Source: Ruminococcus sp.
GTDB taxonomy: Bacteria; Bacillota; Clostridia; Oscillospirales; Ruminococcaceae
DNA: 64,000 nucleotides
Assembly: GCA_017543335.1 (NCBI GenBank)
Contig: JAFYGE010000011.1
Coordinates: 62,001-126,000 of the forward strand
Direction: 5' to 3'
A program made the translations under genes and the position numbers. Below, piece by piece: positions 53,045 to 61,585 of the stretch. How positions within the stretch are numbered: the stretch's first letter is position 1; every line of letters begins with the position of its first letter. Under the pieces are notes generated by a model, which was given only the letters and a program-made list of their open reading frames with translations, searched no databases and had not been told where the DNA came from.

Positions 53045-53961
53045 TTTAATGTTGCTGTATCAAAATATAAGGTGTACTCTATTTCATGCGGAGTGCTCAT
53101 CGCTGTTGTATCTGCTGAAACTTTCATCTTCTTGTCAAAAACAGTTACAGGGATCTCAAAAACTGAATTTCCCTCTGTATTTACAGGGAGATATTTTTCT
53201 CCGTCAACGATCATGTAATCATAGTTGCTGCTGCTCCAGACAATTTCAGCAATTGATTTACCGTCCGTTACTTTTAAAGCTGCCGGTGACTGAACACTTG
53301 CTTTGCCGGAACCGCCCTCAAGAGTAACGTCAATTTTGTATTCGCCGTCTTCAATATCTATCGATTCTATACCATGGGATGCACTGTCCTTAAATGCTGA
53401 TGCCGGAAGAGAATCTGCTCTGAAAACGAGCTTTCGATCGTACCATTCCTGCTTCTTGGCACTTTTGGATGTACAGATTATCTCCTTGTCAAGAGCTTCG
53501 ACCGGTACGGTAAAGCAGCTTACTCCATTCTCAATAACAGCCGGTATCTGCTCGGTTTCAGCAGCTTTTTCAGCTTCCTCTGTTGTGCCCATAAACATAC
53601 TGTCGTAACCCTTGCCGCTCATGGTCATTTTTGCAGTCATAGTGCCATTTTCAACAGTAAGTTCACAGGATGTTATTTTGAACATTGATGATGTAGAATC
53701 AACTGTTATATCATAAGTACCGTCATTAAGTTCATCTGCGGCTACAGCGGTCATGCCTTCGTAACCGACCTCCTGCTGCGGAGCTGTTGCGTGCTCAGTC
53801 GACTCAGCAGACTGTTCAGTATTCTCCTCAGTCTGTACAACAGTTGTTGCAGCATTTTCAGTTGCAGAAGAGTTTTCCGTTGAAGAAGAGCTTTCATTTG
53901 CTCCGCATCCAGTAATAATTATTCCACTCAATAAAAGAGCTGCTAAATATGATCTTTTCAT
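53041..53961 (-). CDS. Lipoprotein with two related beta-domains (possibly NEAT-like)
   Basis: 306 residues; lipobox ITGC gives Cys19, then a Ser/Thr/Glu linker to about 68. Two related halves follow: one begins LNDGTYDITVDSTSSMFKI and the other IEDGEYKIDVTLEGGSGKA; each has a GYDSMFMG or NYDYMIVDG block and ends in a PV.ALDKE or PVTVFDKK strand. The Tyr-rich block after a beta-strand recalls haem-binding NEAT domains, but I cannot confirm this. It lies between the exported chelatase and the importer genes, so it probably hands a metal tetrapyrrole to the binding protein. Confidence 0.7.
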   Translation of the reverse strand: MKRSYLAALLLSGIIITGCGANESSSSTENSSATENAATTVVQTEENTEQSAESTEHATAPQQEVGYEGMTAVAADELNDGTYDITVDSTSSMFKITSCELTVENGTMTAKMTMSGKGYDSMFMGTTEEAEKAAETEQIPAVIENGVSCFTVPVEALDKEIICTSKSAKKQEWYDRKLVFRADSLPASAFKDSASHGIESIDIEDGEYKIDVTLEGGSGKASVQSPAALKVTDGKSIAEIVWSSSNYDYMIVDGEKYLPVNTEGNSVFEIPVTVFDKKMKVSADTTAMSTPHEIEYTLYFDTATLK

Positions 53962-53981
53962 TTTTACCTCACTATATTGAA

Positions 53982-54014
53982 ATCGGGCAGCTTAAACTGC
54001 CCGATGTTTTTTTT
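53982..54014. terminator. Hairpin between chelatase and lipoprotein genes
   Basis: ATCGGGCAG / CTGCCCGAT perfect stem. The long T-run is on the plus-strand side; on the transcribed minus strand only ATTTC follows, so it may stabilise or partly attenuate the mRNA rather than fully terminate it. Confidence 0.5.
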
Positions 54015-54015
54015 C

Positions 54016-55071
54016 TTATTCAGCTGCCTTTTCGATAGCTGCCTTTGCGTGATCTACGTAGATCTCTCTGATAGCCTCGTTTTCTCCAAGGCCTCTTACA
54101 AGGCACTCTACATCGTAGCCTGCTGCTGTGAATACTGATTTCCATGAATCCACTTCATCACCAGCCATATCGTTGTTAGCGTGATCTCCGGCAACGACCA
54201 TAAGAGGCTCAAGAATTACCTTCTCGTAATTGCCCTCTTTTACCTTAGCAAGTACATCATCTACAGAAGGAGTAGCTTCAACAGTTCCTACAAAGTAATT
54301 TGTGTATCCGTCAGCTGTAAGGAGATCCTGCATCTTCTGGTAAACTTCATTGGACTGTGCCTCTGTACCATGACCCATGAAGCAGATAGCAGTCTTTCCG
54401 TCGTCATATTCGGAAGTCCAGTCAACAATAGCCTTTTCAACTCTCTTGAAATCATCGTCAGAAGTGAGAAGTGGCTCACCAAATACAACTTTATCAAATC
54501 CGTCAGCGTAACTGCCGACCTGATCTATAAGATCGTTATACTCAAGACCGTTCATGAGGTGAGTAGGCTGAACAACAAGTGTCTTTACTCCGTTATCAAC
54601 TGCTCTCTTCATTGCAGCATCAACATCATCTATAAGTATACCGTCTCTCTTGTTAACATGATCTATAATGATATTTGCAGTAAAACCTCTGCGAACTGAG
54701 AATTCTGGAAACGCTTTTTCAAGTGCATCTTCTATAGCACCTATAGTAAGACGGCGGCTGTCATTATAGCTTGTACCGAAGCTGAGAACTAAAAGCTCCT
54801 TTTCTCCGATTTCATCCTGATTACGAACATTATCCAAAGATGCATCACCTGTATTATAGTTTTCTTCCTCTTCTTCCTCTTCAGCAGCCTCTGTTGTACC
54901 CTCTTCAGCTGTAGCTTCTTCACCAGCAGATGTTGCAGCTTCTGTAGTTGCAGCCTCCTCAGATGAAGATGATGAAGTTTCACTCTTTGATGAGCTATCG
55001 CTGCTTCCACAAGCTGTAAAAGCAGATGTAACAACAGCAAGTCCGAGAATAAAAGCAAGCATTTTTTTCAT
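54016..55071 (-). CDS. cbiK: Exported CbiK-type cobaltochelatase (lipoprotein)
   Basis: 351 residues. Signal peptide with lipobox TAC (Cys21), an acidic Ser/Glu linker (about 25-75) and a CbiK domain (about 90-350). Anaerobic cobaltochelatases put Co2+ into sirohydrochlorin. The two metal-binding His of the family match H234 in FMGHGTEAQS and H297 in VVAGDHANNDMAGDEVDSW; LSFGTSYNDSRR is the domain start. Cytoplasmic CbiK has no signal; an exported form is known in Desulfovibrio, linked to haem handling. Preceded by a cobalamin riboswitch and followed by a lipoprotein and an importer. Confidence 0.9.
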   Translation of the reverse strand: MKKMLAFILGLAVVTSAFTACGSSDSSSKSETSSSSSEEAATTEAATSAGEEATAEEGTTEAAEEEEEEENYNTGDASLDNVRNQDEIGEKELLVLSFGTSYNDSRRLTIGAIEDALEKAFPEFSVRRGFTANIIIDHVNKRDGILIDDVDAAMKRAVDNGVKTLVVQPTHLMNGLEYNDLIDQVGSYADGFDKVVFGEPLLTSDDDFKRVEKAIVDWTSEYDDGKTAICFMGHGTEAQSNEVYQKMQDLLTADGYTNYFVGTVEATPSVDDVLAKVKEGNYEKVILEPLMVVAGDHANNDMAGDEVDSWKSVFTAAGYDVECLVRGLGENEAIREIYVDHAKAAIEKAAE

Positions 55072-55117
55072 AATTAAAACATATCCTTTCCAAAAAGAGT
55101 ACGGATCGTTTAAGCAA

Positions 55118-55145
55118 TAAAAAAACCCTCTGAACGATCAGAAGG
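55118..55145 (-). terminator. Riboswitch expression-platform terminator
   Basis: CCtTCTGA, loop, TCAGAgGG followed by TTTTTTTATT on the minus strand, between the cobalamin aptamer and the chelatase gene. Confidence 0.88.
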
Positions 55146-55397
55146 CACCGCAAACTGACCCTCATTTAAGAGAGCCTGAAACAGTACGATCAATACCTCG
55201 TGACCCGGATCTTTCAGATCCTGTACCAACAATACGGCAGGTTTCCTGACTTATGCATCAACACGATATAGCAGTCTTCCCAATTGCTCAGTGACTAAAA
55301 ATGAATATCGCTCCACAAACACAGTGACGAGAGCGTGCAGGCATCTAACCTGCTTCCCTTTTGACCATCAGTAAAATATTTATACATCCGGCACCGC
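55146..55397 (-). promoter_or_regulatory. Cobalamin riboswitch
   Basis: The aptamer (about 55234-55397) shows the conserved core: GGGAAGCAGGTTAGATGCCTGC, CGTCACTGTG, and the B12 box AAGTCAGGAAACCTGCC (minus strand). About 90 bases follow, then the terminator at 55118-55145. Binding of adenosylcobalamin (or a related corrinoid) should promote termination and shut off the chelatase-lipoprotein-ABC operon. The sequence GCGGTGCC stands at both the aptamer's 5' end and just before the terminator. Confidence 0.93.
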
Positions 55398-55435
55398 TTG
55401 TTTTATTAAATTTTTACTTGTTCATGAACATATTA

Positions 55436-55464
55436 ATTATAGCAAATAGATCCTTAAAATTCAA
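55436..55464 (-). promoter_or_regulatory. Promoter of the riboswitch-controlled operon
   Basis: Minus strand TTGAAT, 17 bases, TATAAT, ending about 40 bases before the aptamer. I see no strong terminator between cbiC and this promoter, so read-through from the cbi operon is possible. Confidence 0.75.
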
Positions 55465-55502
55465 GTATTCTGCATATTTTTCACGTTTACAACAATATAG
55501 CT

Positions 55503-56147
55503 TCACTTTTGAGGAACGTTTTTAGCATCAAGCATATAAAGAAGTGCATTACATATAGCTGCCGCAACATTGCTTCCGCCTTTTCGTCCTCTTGCAACAA
55601 TACACGGAACTCCGGACTCTATTATCATTTCTTTGGACTGCACTACATTAACAAAACCAACCGGAGCACCAATTATAACCTCAGGCAAGAAAGTACCATT
55701 TTTGATGTGCTCACTCAGACGAATAAGTGCCGTAGGAGCATTGCCAACTGCATATATCACAGGACGATCTATTAATGATGCCTTGTCGACAGAAGCCACC
55801 GCTCTTGTAGTACCATTCAGTTTAGCAGATCGAGCAATATCATCATCAGCCATATAACATACACATTCACACCCATGTCGTTCGAGTGCTTTTTTATTGA
55901 TACCCGAACGAGCCATATTGGTATCGGTAACTATAACTGCCCCTCTTTGCAAAGTCCTCAAAGCTATTTCAACAACATTGTCCGAAAAAAACAAATTATT
56001 ATAGTAGTCGAAATCCGCAGTTGTATGTATCGCCCTGATAACAATGGGCTTTATATCATCAGGAATTTCAACATTTCCAAGTTCGCTCTCAATTATCTCA
56101 AAGCTCCTTTTTTCGATTTCCGAAGGAAGCACATATTCTAAATTCAT
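55503..56147 (-). CDS. cbiC: Precorrin-8X / cobalt-precorrin-8 methylmutase
   Basis: 214 residues. Moves the C11 methyl group to C12 to give (cobalt-)hydrogenobyrinate. The catalytic His is in IRAIHTTADFDYYNN; IVTDTNMARSGINKKAL, GNAPTALIRL and GAPVGFVNVVQSKE are family motifs. Final gene of the cbi run, overlapping the cbiP stop by four bases. Confidence 0.95.
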   Translation of the reverse strand: MNLEYVLPSEIEKRSFEIIESELGNVEIPDDIKPIVIRAIHTTADFDYYNNLFFSDNVVEIALRTLQRGAVIVTDTNMARSGINKKALERHGCECVCYMADDDIARSAKLNGTTRAVASVDKASLIDRPVIYAVGNAPTALIRLSEHIKNGTFLPEVIIGAPVGFVNVVQSKEMIIESGVPCIVARGRKGGSNVAAAICNALLYMLDAKNVPQK

Positions 56148-57613
56148 ACACCCTCCTCGATAATTCTATATACAGCCGACATATCGATATTTTTCCTGAC
56201 AATGTCAGCGATCAAGTCGAGCTGCTGTTCTCTGAATTTTTTTCGATCAATAATATCGCCATTATATTGTAAACCTTTACGTCTGAAAAGCTCTTTTATC
56301 AGACGTCCAGAAACATCGGAACTGTCAAATAAACCGTGAACATAGCATCCGGCAATATTATGCGAATATCCACCGCCATGCTGGAGCAGTTGAGAACAAT
56401 TAGAAATAGTACTCCCCATATGGACTTCATATCCATAATACTCAGCATCAGAAAGAAAAGAATAAAAATCTACTATTTTATCAAATTTCCCGTTAACCTG
56501 ACATTGCTTTTTTTCAGTGCAAAAAATCGTTTTATGGTCAAGCAAACCCATACCTTCAATTACTCCTCCAGACTCACATCCAACAGTATCATCAATAGAA
56601 GTACCAAGCATCTGATAGCCTCCGCATATTCCAAATACCGGGACTCCATTAGCAGTAAATTTCTTAATCTTTTCTTCCAATCCACTTTTTCTAAGCCACT
56701 TCAAATCAGCGATAGTACTCTTCGTACCGGGGATGATTATCATGTCAGGCGAAACAAGTTGACTCGGTTTTGTAACAAAATTCACAAATACTCCAGAGTA
56801 TTGCATAAACACATCAAAATCGCTGAAATTAGATATTTTAGGCAATTTTATAACAGAAATTTCAATATCATGTTCTCCAGATTTATTATTAAATTTACCA
56901 GACAAACTATCTTCATCTTCAAGTAGAGTTTCAATATATGGAATAACTCCGAGAACACTCTTTTTGCTTTTCTCCTCAAGAATTTTTACTCCATCAGAAA
57001 AAAGTGAAATATCTCCTCGGAACTGATTAACGATCAATCCCTTTACAAACTCTTTTTCATTTTTTTCTAATAAAGCAAGCGTTCCAATAAGCTGTGCAAA
57101 AACTCCTCCACGATCAATATCACCAACAAGTAACACAGGCGATTTTACAAGTTGAGCAAGTCCCATATTTACTATATCATCTTTTTTTAAATTAAGTTCA
57201 ACAGGACTCCCTGCACCTTCAATAACTATTATATCGTATTCAGATTCAAGTTTTTTATAGGCAGCAATAATATCCGAAATCAACTCTTTTTTATATTTAA
57301 AATAGTCAGCAGCCCTCATATTACCTCTAACTTTTCCATTAACAATGACCTGAGAACCAATATCAGTCGTAGGTTTCAATAAAATCGGATTCATGTATGC
57401 TGTCGGAGCTATCCCAGCTGCTTCAGCCTGAAGAGCCTGAGCTCTTCCAATCTCTTCGCCAGCCAAAGTAATATAGGAATTGAGAGCCATGTTCTGTGAC
57501 TTAAATGGAGCTACTTTATATCCGTCCTGGCTAAAAATCCTACATAGAGCAGCAGTCAAAAAACTTTTTCCAACATTAGACATTGTTCCTTGAAGCATGA
57601 TGTTTTTAGCCAT
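56144..57613 (-). CDS. cbiP: Cobyric acid synthase
   Basis: 489 residues from MAKNIMLQGTMSNVGKS. Amidates four side chains of adenosylcobyrinic acid a,c-diamide with Gln and ATP. The N-terminal dethiobiotin-synthetase-like domain has GTMSNVGKS; the C-terminal glutaminase has the triad Cys in FGICGGYQMLG and the His in VHGLFDSSD. A 19-codon upstream extension overlaps cbiA and is not supported by the family N-terminus. Overlaps cbiA by eight bases. Confidence 0.95.
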   Translation of the reverse strand: MAKNIMLQGTMSNVGKSFLTAALCRIFSQDGYKVAPFKSQNMALNSYITLAGEEIGRAQALQAEAAGIAPTAYMNPILLKPTTDIGSQVIVNGKVRGNMRAADYFKYKKELISDIIAAYKKLESEYDIIVIEGAGSPVELNLKKDDIVNMGLAQLVKSPVLLVGDIDRGGVFAQLIGTLALLEKNEKEFVKGLIVNQFRGDISLFSDGVKILEEKSKKSVLGVIPYIETLLEDEDSLSGKFNNKSGEHDIEISVIKLPKISNFSDFDVFMQYSGVFVNFVTKPSQLVSPDMIIIPGTKSTIADLKWLRKSGLEEKIKKFTANGVPVFGICGGYQMLGTSIDDTVGCESGGVIEGMGLLDHKTIFCTEKKQCQVNGKFDKIVDFYSFLSDAEYYGYEVHMGSTISNCSQLLQHGGGYSHNIAGCYVHGLFDSSDVSGRLIKELFRRKGLQYNGDIIDRKKFREQQLDLIADIVRKNIDMSAVYRIIEEGV

Positions 57614-58946
57614 TAAGGTCACCTTTTTTCTTTTTGTATTCACAGCATTTTTGTATAAAATTTTCAGCAATTTTTAAATCCGAGTAAAAATATAAGTGTG
57701 GAAATCCAGCATATATACTTTCACTTGTATGGCAGGAATTCCAGTTCCTACCATCTTTCTTTTCAGCTAAAAAATCTGAACCGCAATCGGTACTATCGAA
57801 ATAATGGAACTCATGAGCTAATATTGTATCGCTCTTTTTACAGATCAAATTATCAAAAGAAGCAGTCATTTTAATGTATCCAAAACGTGTCAACTTATCA
57901 GTCTGAAACGCTGTTGCATCGAAAACTCCTGACATTTTATATTCTCCCTCATGGCAAGCAATATTGTTATGAAGTATCATAAATCCGCCACATTCAGCAA
58001 TCGTTGGCAGTCCTGATTCGATTTTTTCTCTTATACTACTTAGCATTGATTTATTGGAAGATAGTTTTTCAGCAAAAATTTCCGGATAACCGCCCGGAAT
58101 AATCATGCCATCTGATTCTGGTACTATATTGTCATTAAGCGGAGAAAAAAAAGTAATCTTACATCCCATTTCTTCAAGTAAAGCAATATTTTCTGAATAG
58201 AGAAAACAAAATGCTTGATCATTTGCTATTGCAATAGAAGGTGCGTCAAATAATCTCTGTATTTTTAAAGTATCAACTAAATCAAAATCGCTTGAATAAA
58301 GTTCTAAAATCTTATCTATCAATATGTTTTCTTCAACAGCCTTGGTAATTGTTTGAAGTTTAATATCAATATCAGTTATTTCACCAGCCATCACAAGTCC
58401 TAAATTTCTACTCTCGAAAGAAAAGCCAACATCAGGCATTATTCCATAAAAATTCGTCCCACAATTCAAACAAAATTGCTTTACCATCGGAATCAATCGG
58501 CTTGGTAATCTATTAAATATAAATCCAGCAATATTATTTGAATTGCAATGACTTATATATCCTTTCATAATTGCTTCAATTGAGTCACTCATCCCTTTAC
58601 AATCTATAACTATAATCACCGGAACACTTAAAATATCGGAAATAGATTTTGCCGACGAGTTCCCTCCATCAAAAAATCCCATTACACCTTCGATTATGGA
58701 GATATCTTTATCTTCGCCATACTTTTTAAAGATGTATCTCAACGTTTTATCATCACAAAAAAAACTATCAAGATTATGAGAATCTGTTCCAATAACAGCT
58801 CTGTGAAATGCAGGATCAATATAGTCCGGTCCGCACTTAAATGATGCAATTTTTAAACCTCTATTTTTTAAAGCTGATAAAATTCCGCACGTTATTGTAG
58901 TCTTTCCACAACCACTTCTTGTTCCAGCTATCATTACACTTCTCAT
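57606..58946 (-). CDS. cbiA: Cobyrinic acid a,c-diamide synthase
   Basis: 446 residues. Amidates the a and c side chains of (cobalt-)cobyrinate. The N-terminal ATPase has GTRSGCGKTTITCGIL and SFKCGPDYIDPAFH; the C-terminal glutaminase has the nucleophile in IAECGGFMILH and the His-region LAHEFHYFD. AT-rich codon use like its neighbours. Overlaps cbiET by four bases. Confidence 0.95.
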   Translation of the reverse strand: MRSVMIAGTRSGCGKTTITCGILSALKNRGLKIASFKCGPDYIDPAFHRAVIGTDSHNLDSFFCDDKTLRYIFKKYGEDKDISIIEGVMGFFDGGNSSAKSISDILSVPVIIVIDCKGMSDSIEAIMKGYISHCNSNNIAGFIFNRLPSRLIPMVKQFCLNCGTNFYGIMPDVGFSFESRNLGLVMAGEITDIDIKLQTITKAVEENILIDKILELYSSDFDLVDTLKIQRLFDAPSIAIANDQAFCFLYSENIALLEEMGCKITFFSPLNDNIVPESDGMIIPGGYPEIFAEKLSSNKSMLSSIREKIESGLPTIAECGGFMILHNNIACHEGEYKMSGVFDATAFQTDKLTRFGYIKMTASFDNLICKKSDTILAHEFHYFDSTDCGSDFLAEKKDGRNWNSCHTSESIYAGFPHLYFYSDLKIAENFIQKCCEYKKKKGDLNG

Positions 58947-60130
58947 AAATTATATCCTTTAATAACAAATACCGGATTTTGTGCAGCAAACATTATATGC
59001 TTCCCAATATTTTTAGTTTCATTAACCGAAATCTGAACAAATGAACATTTTATATTTTTCTTTTTAAAATAGGAAATAGCTACATTAAGCGTTTCAAGCG
59101 TCACCGCATTTATTGTTATATCAACGTTATTATTTAGTGTGTAAATATAATCCAAAATATCGCATAAATTTCCTGACGAACCACCTACAAATACTTTATC
59201 AGGTGCAGGAATACCACTAAAACAACTCGGGCATATCCCTAAAATAGGTACAATATTGTCACATCCAAATTTTTTTGAATTAATTTTTGTCAAGTTCAAA
59301 GCATCCTCAGATTTATCGAATGAATATACAGTTGAGTTAACACACTTGTATGCCATTTCAATAGAAACAGATCCGGTTCCGCAGCCAATATCCCAGCACA
59401 CTGAATCACTATGAATTTTCAGTCCAGACACAACTGCACCTCTTACCAGTGATTTAGTCATAGGTACATTGCCTCTGATAAATTCGTCATCACTTATTCC
59501 TATAGGATCATATGACAAATATTTACTATTTATCGTAATCATTACACACAATTTTCCAAATTTAGTTTCGATAAAATCGGCAGCTTTGCCCTTGTATATT
59601 TTTTCATTTTTCCCACATAGATTTTCTCCAATTAAAACGTTAACTTCACCTAAATTATTTTCAAGTAGCCTTTTACATATTTCATCCGGAGTATTAATGT
59701 TATCAAGTAAGAAAAAACATTTTTCATTCATTTTGACTTTTATTGCTACACTATCATTTGTACCATGCAATGAAAATAATTTTATGTTTTCGTAACAAAT
59801 TCCAGTCGCTGCACAAAAATATGAAAAACTTGAAATACCACAAATAAGTTTATAATTCAAATCGCCAATTCTATCAATTAATTTACTTGCACCACTGTAA
59901 AAGCCTATGTCTCCCGACATTAAAATAGCCGCGTTACTATACACTTCGTTACGTAATATATTTGAAATTTCTTCCGAATTATAGGTAATATACGACTTTT
60001 TTTCAAGTAGTTCAAACATCTCAATCATTCTTTCAGCACCAATCATTATATCAGATTCTTCGATTGCTTTTTTTGCTTCAGAAGTTAAAGTTTTTTCGCC
60101 ATCCATTCCTATTCCGATTATATATATCAT
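58943..60130 (-). CDS. cbiET: Fused cobalt-precorrin-7 C5-methyltransferase / cobalt-precorrin-6B C15-methyltransferase (decarboxylating)
   Basis: 395 residues. Residues about 1-200 are CbiE (MIYIIGIGMDGEKTLTSEA, ILMSGDIGFYSGASKL) and about 205-395 are CbiT (IRGNVPMTKSLVRGAV, WDIGCGTGSVSIEMA, FVGGSSGN). Methylates C5 and C15 and decarboxylates the C12 acetate. The fusion resembles CobL; both halves are intact. Overlaps cbiJ by four bases. Confidence 0.93.
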   Translation of the reverse strand: MIYIIGIGMDGEKTLTSEAKKAIEESDIMIGAERMIEMFELLEKKSYITYNSEEISNILRNEVYSNAAILMSGDIGFYSGASKLIDRIGDLNYKLICGISSFSYFCAATGICYENIKLFSLHGTNDSVAIKVKMNEKCFFLLDNINTPDEICKRLLENNLGEVNVLIGENLCGKNEKIYKGKAADFIETKFGKLCVMITINSKYLSYDPIGISDDEFIRGNVPMTKSLVRGAVVSGLKIHSDSVCWDIGCGTGSVSIEMAYKCVNSTVYSFDKSEDALNLTKINSKKFGCDNIVPILGICPSCFSGIPAPDKVFVGGSSGNLCDILDYIYTLNNNVDITINAVTLETLNVAISYFKKKNIKCSFVQISVNETKNIGKHIMFAAQNPVFVIKGYNL

Positions 60131-60867
60131 TTAACGCCTCCCTTTAACATCTCCTTTATTTGCTCAATACTATATCCATAATCCGACGGTCTAACAAGCG
60201 TAAGAGTTGTTATTTCGCATTTTTTTGCTGCTTTAATTTTTTCAGGATATCCACCTGTTTTACCACTTTCTTTTGTAAGCAAAATTTTAGCTCCACTCAA
60301 TTTTATATGAGAAATATTTTGCTCAATCGAAAATGGACCTTTTTCCATTATCAATTTAGACATATCAAATCCAAGTGAAGAACAATATTCTACTATATTA
60401 TCTGATGGGAGAACTCTGCTCCACACTCTCGTCGAATAATTATTGACTTTAATTAGGTAAGGTAAAATTTTACTTCCCATCGTGTTTAAAATTGTATCTG
60501 AAGTACTATTAAGTCTTTCAACAAGATCGTTATAATTATCAACTTTTCCGCCTTCAACTTCAGAACGCTCTCTAACGACACGAAAATATTTAACAGAAGT
60601 CACATCACACGCTTCCTTTATATTCTTACTTGCTTCCTCTGCATATGGATGTGTCGCATCAATGACCACAGTGTACAAGTTTTTTAAAATCAGCGTCTGC
60701 ATTTCTGCGAAATCCAATCTACCGCAATATATTTTTATTTTAGAGGACAACATCTTAGCTCCGTACTCTGTAGCAACCGAAACATCACACGGAATAGAAT
60801 TTATATAACAGTATTCCGCTAATTCACGACCTTCAGTTGTTCCACCAAAAATCAATATTTTAGGCAT
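60127..60867 (-). CDS. cbiJ: Cobalt-precorrin-6A reductase
   Basis: 246 residues, MPKILIFGGTTEGRELAEYC. Reduces the macrocycle with NADH or NADPH after ring contraction. VIDATHPYAEEASKNIKEAC and LTKESGKTGGYPEKIKAA are family blocks. Overlaps cbiH by eight bases. Confidence 0.93.
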   Translation of the reverse strand: MPKILIFGGTTEGRELAEYCYINSIPCDVSVATEYGAKMLSSKIKIYCGRLDFAEMQTLILKNLYTVVIDATHPYAEEASKNIKEACDVTSVKYFRVVRERSEVEGGKVDNYNDLVERLNSTSDTILNTMGSKILPYLIKVNNYSTRVWSRVLPSDNIVEYCSSLGFDMSKLIMEKGPFSIEQNISHIKLSGAKILLTKESGKTGGYPEKIKAAKKCEITTLTLVRPSDYGYSIEQIKEMLKGGVK

Positions 60868-61585
60868 TTTGGTATCCTCTTGGTGTAACTATTTTGCCAT
60901 TAATAATTTTAGTTTCAGAATTGCCTATATAAACAGTTGTGAACATATCTACCGCCATATCCTTTAGCTCTTTTAAAGTCAGTATTCTACTATCTTGTCC
61001 CTCACGTCCAATATTTCTTACAACACCGCAAGGAGTTTTTTCATCTCTATATTTTAGTACAATATCACAAGCTTTTTTCAAATAATCAACTCTTGTTTTG
61101 GACGAAGGATTGTATAAAACTATAACAAAATCACCTCCTGATGCACATCTTAATCTTTTCTCTATTTTCCCAATAGGAGTAAGCAGATCCGACAGACTTA
61201 TCAAGGCACAATCATGAGTAATCGGTGCACCCAAAATTGCTCCTCCGCTAAATGCAGCTGTCACTCCAGCAACAACTTCAATTTCAACATCAAGAAACGA
61301 TCCACCTAATTCAAAAGCTAATCCAGCCATGCCGTATAGCTGAGAGTCTCCACTGCAAATAAGTGCTACTGTTTTTGTAACAGCATTTTCAAGTGCCAGT
61401 ATAACTCTCTCTTTTTCTTTTCTCATGCCTGTACTTAAATATTCTTTTTCAGGAAAATATTGCTTAATAATATCAGTATATGTGGAGTATCCAACTACAA
61501 GACTGCTTTTTTCTATTGCCGACTTAGCTTCGAGCGTCATTCCTTCATAATTTCCCGGACCAAATCCAACTACATATAGTTTCAA
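60860..61585 (-). CDS. cbiH: Cobalt-precorrin-3 C17-methyltransferase
   Basis: 241 residues. The ring-contracting methyltransferase of the anaerobic pathway. The SAM-binding GFGPGNYEGMTLEAKSAIEKS, ICSGDSQLYGMAGLAFEL and VAGVTAAFSGGAILGAPITHDCA are typical. Here it stands alone, without the C-terminal ferredoxin-like domain seen in some larger CbiH forms. Overlaps cbiG by four bases. Confidence 0.94.
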   Translation of the reverse strand: MKLYVVGFGPGNYEGMTLEAKSAIEKSSLVVGYSTYTDIIKQYFPEKEYLSTGMRKEKERVILALENAVTKTVALICSGDSQLYGMAGLAFELGGSFLDVEIEVVAGVTAAFSGGAILGAPITHDCALISLSDLLTPIGKIEKRLRCASGGDFVIVLYNPSSKTRVDYLKKACDIVLKYRDEKTPCGVVRNIGREGQDSRILTLKELKDMAVDMFTTVYIGNSETKIINGKIVTPRGYQNA

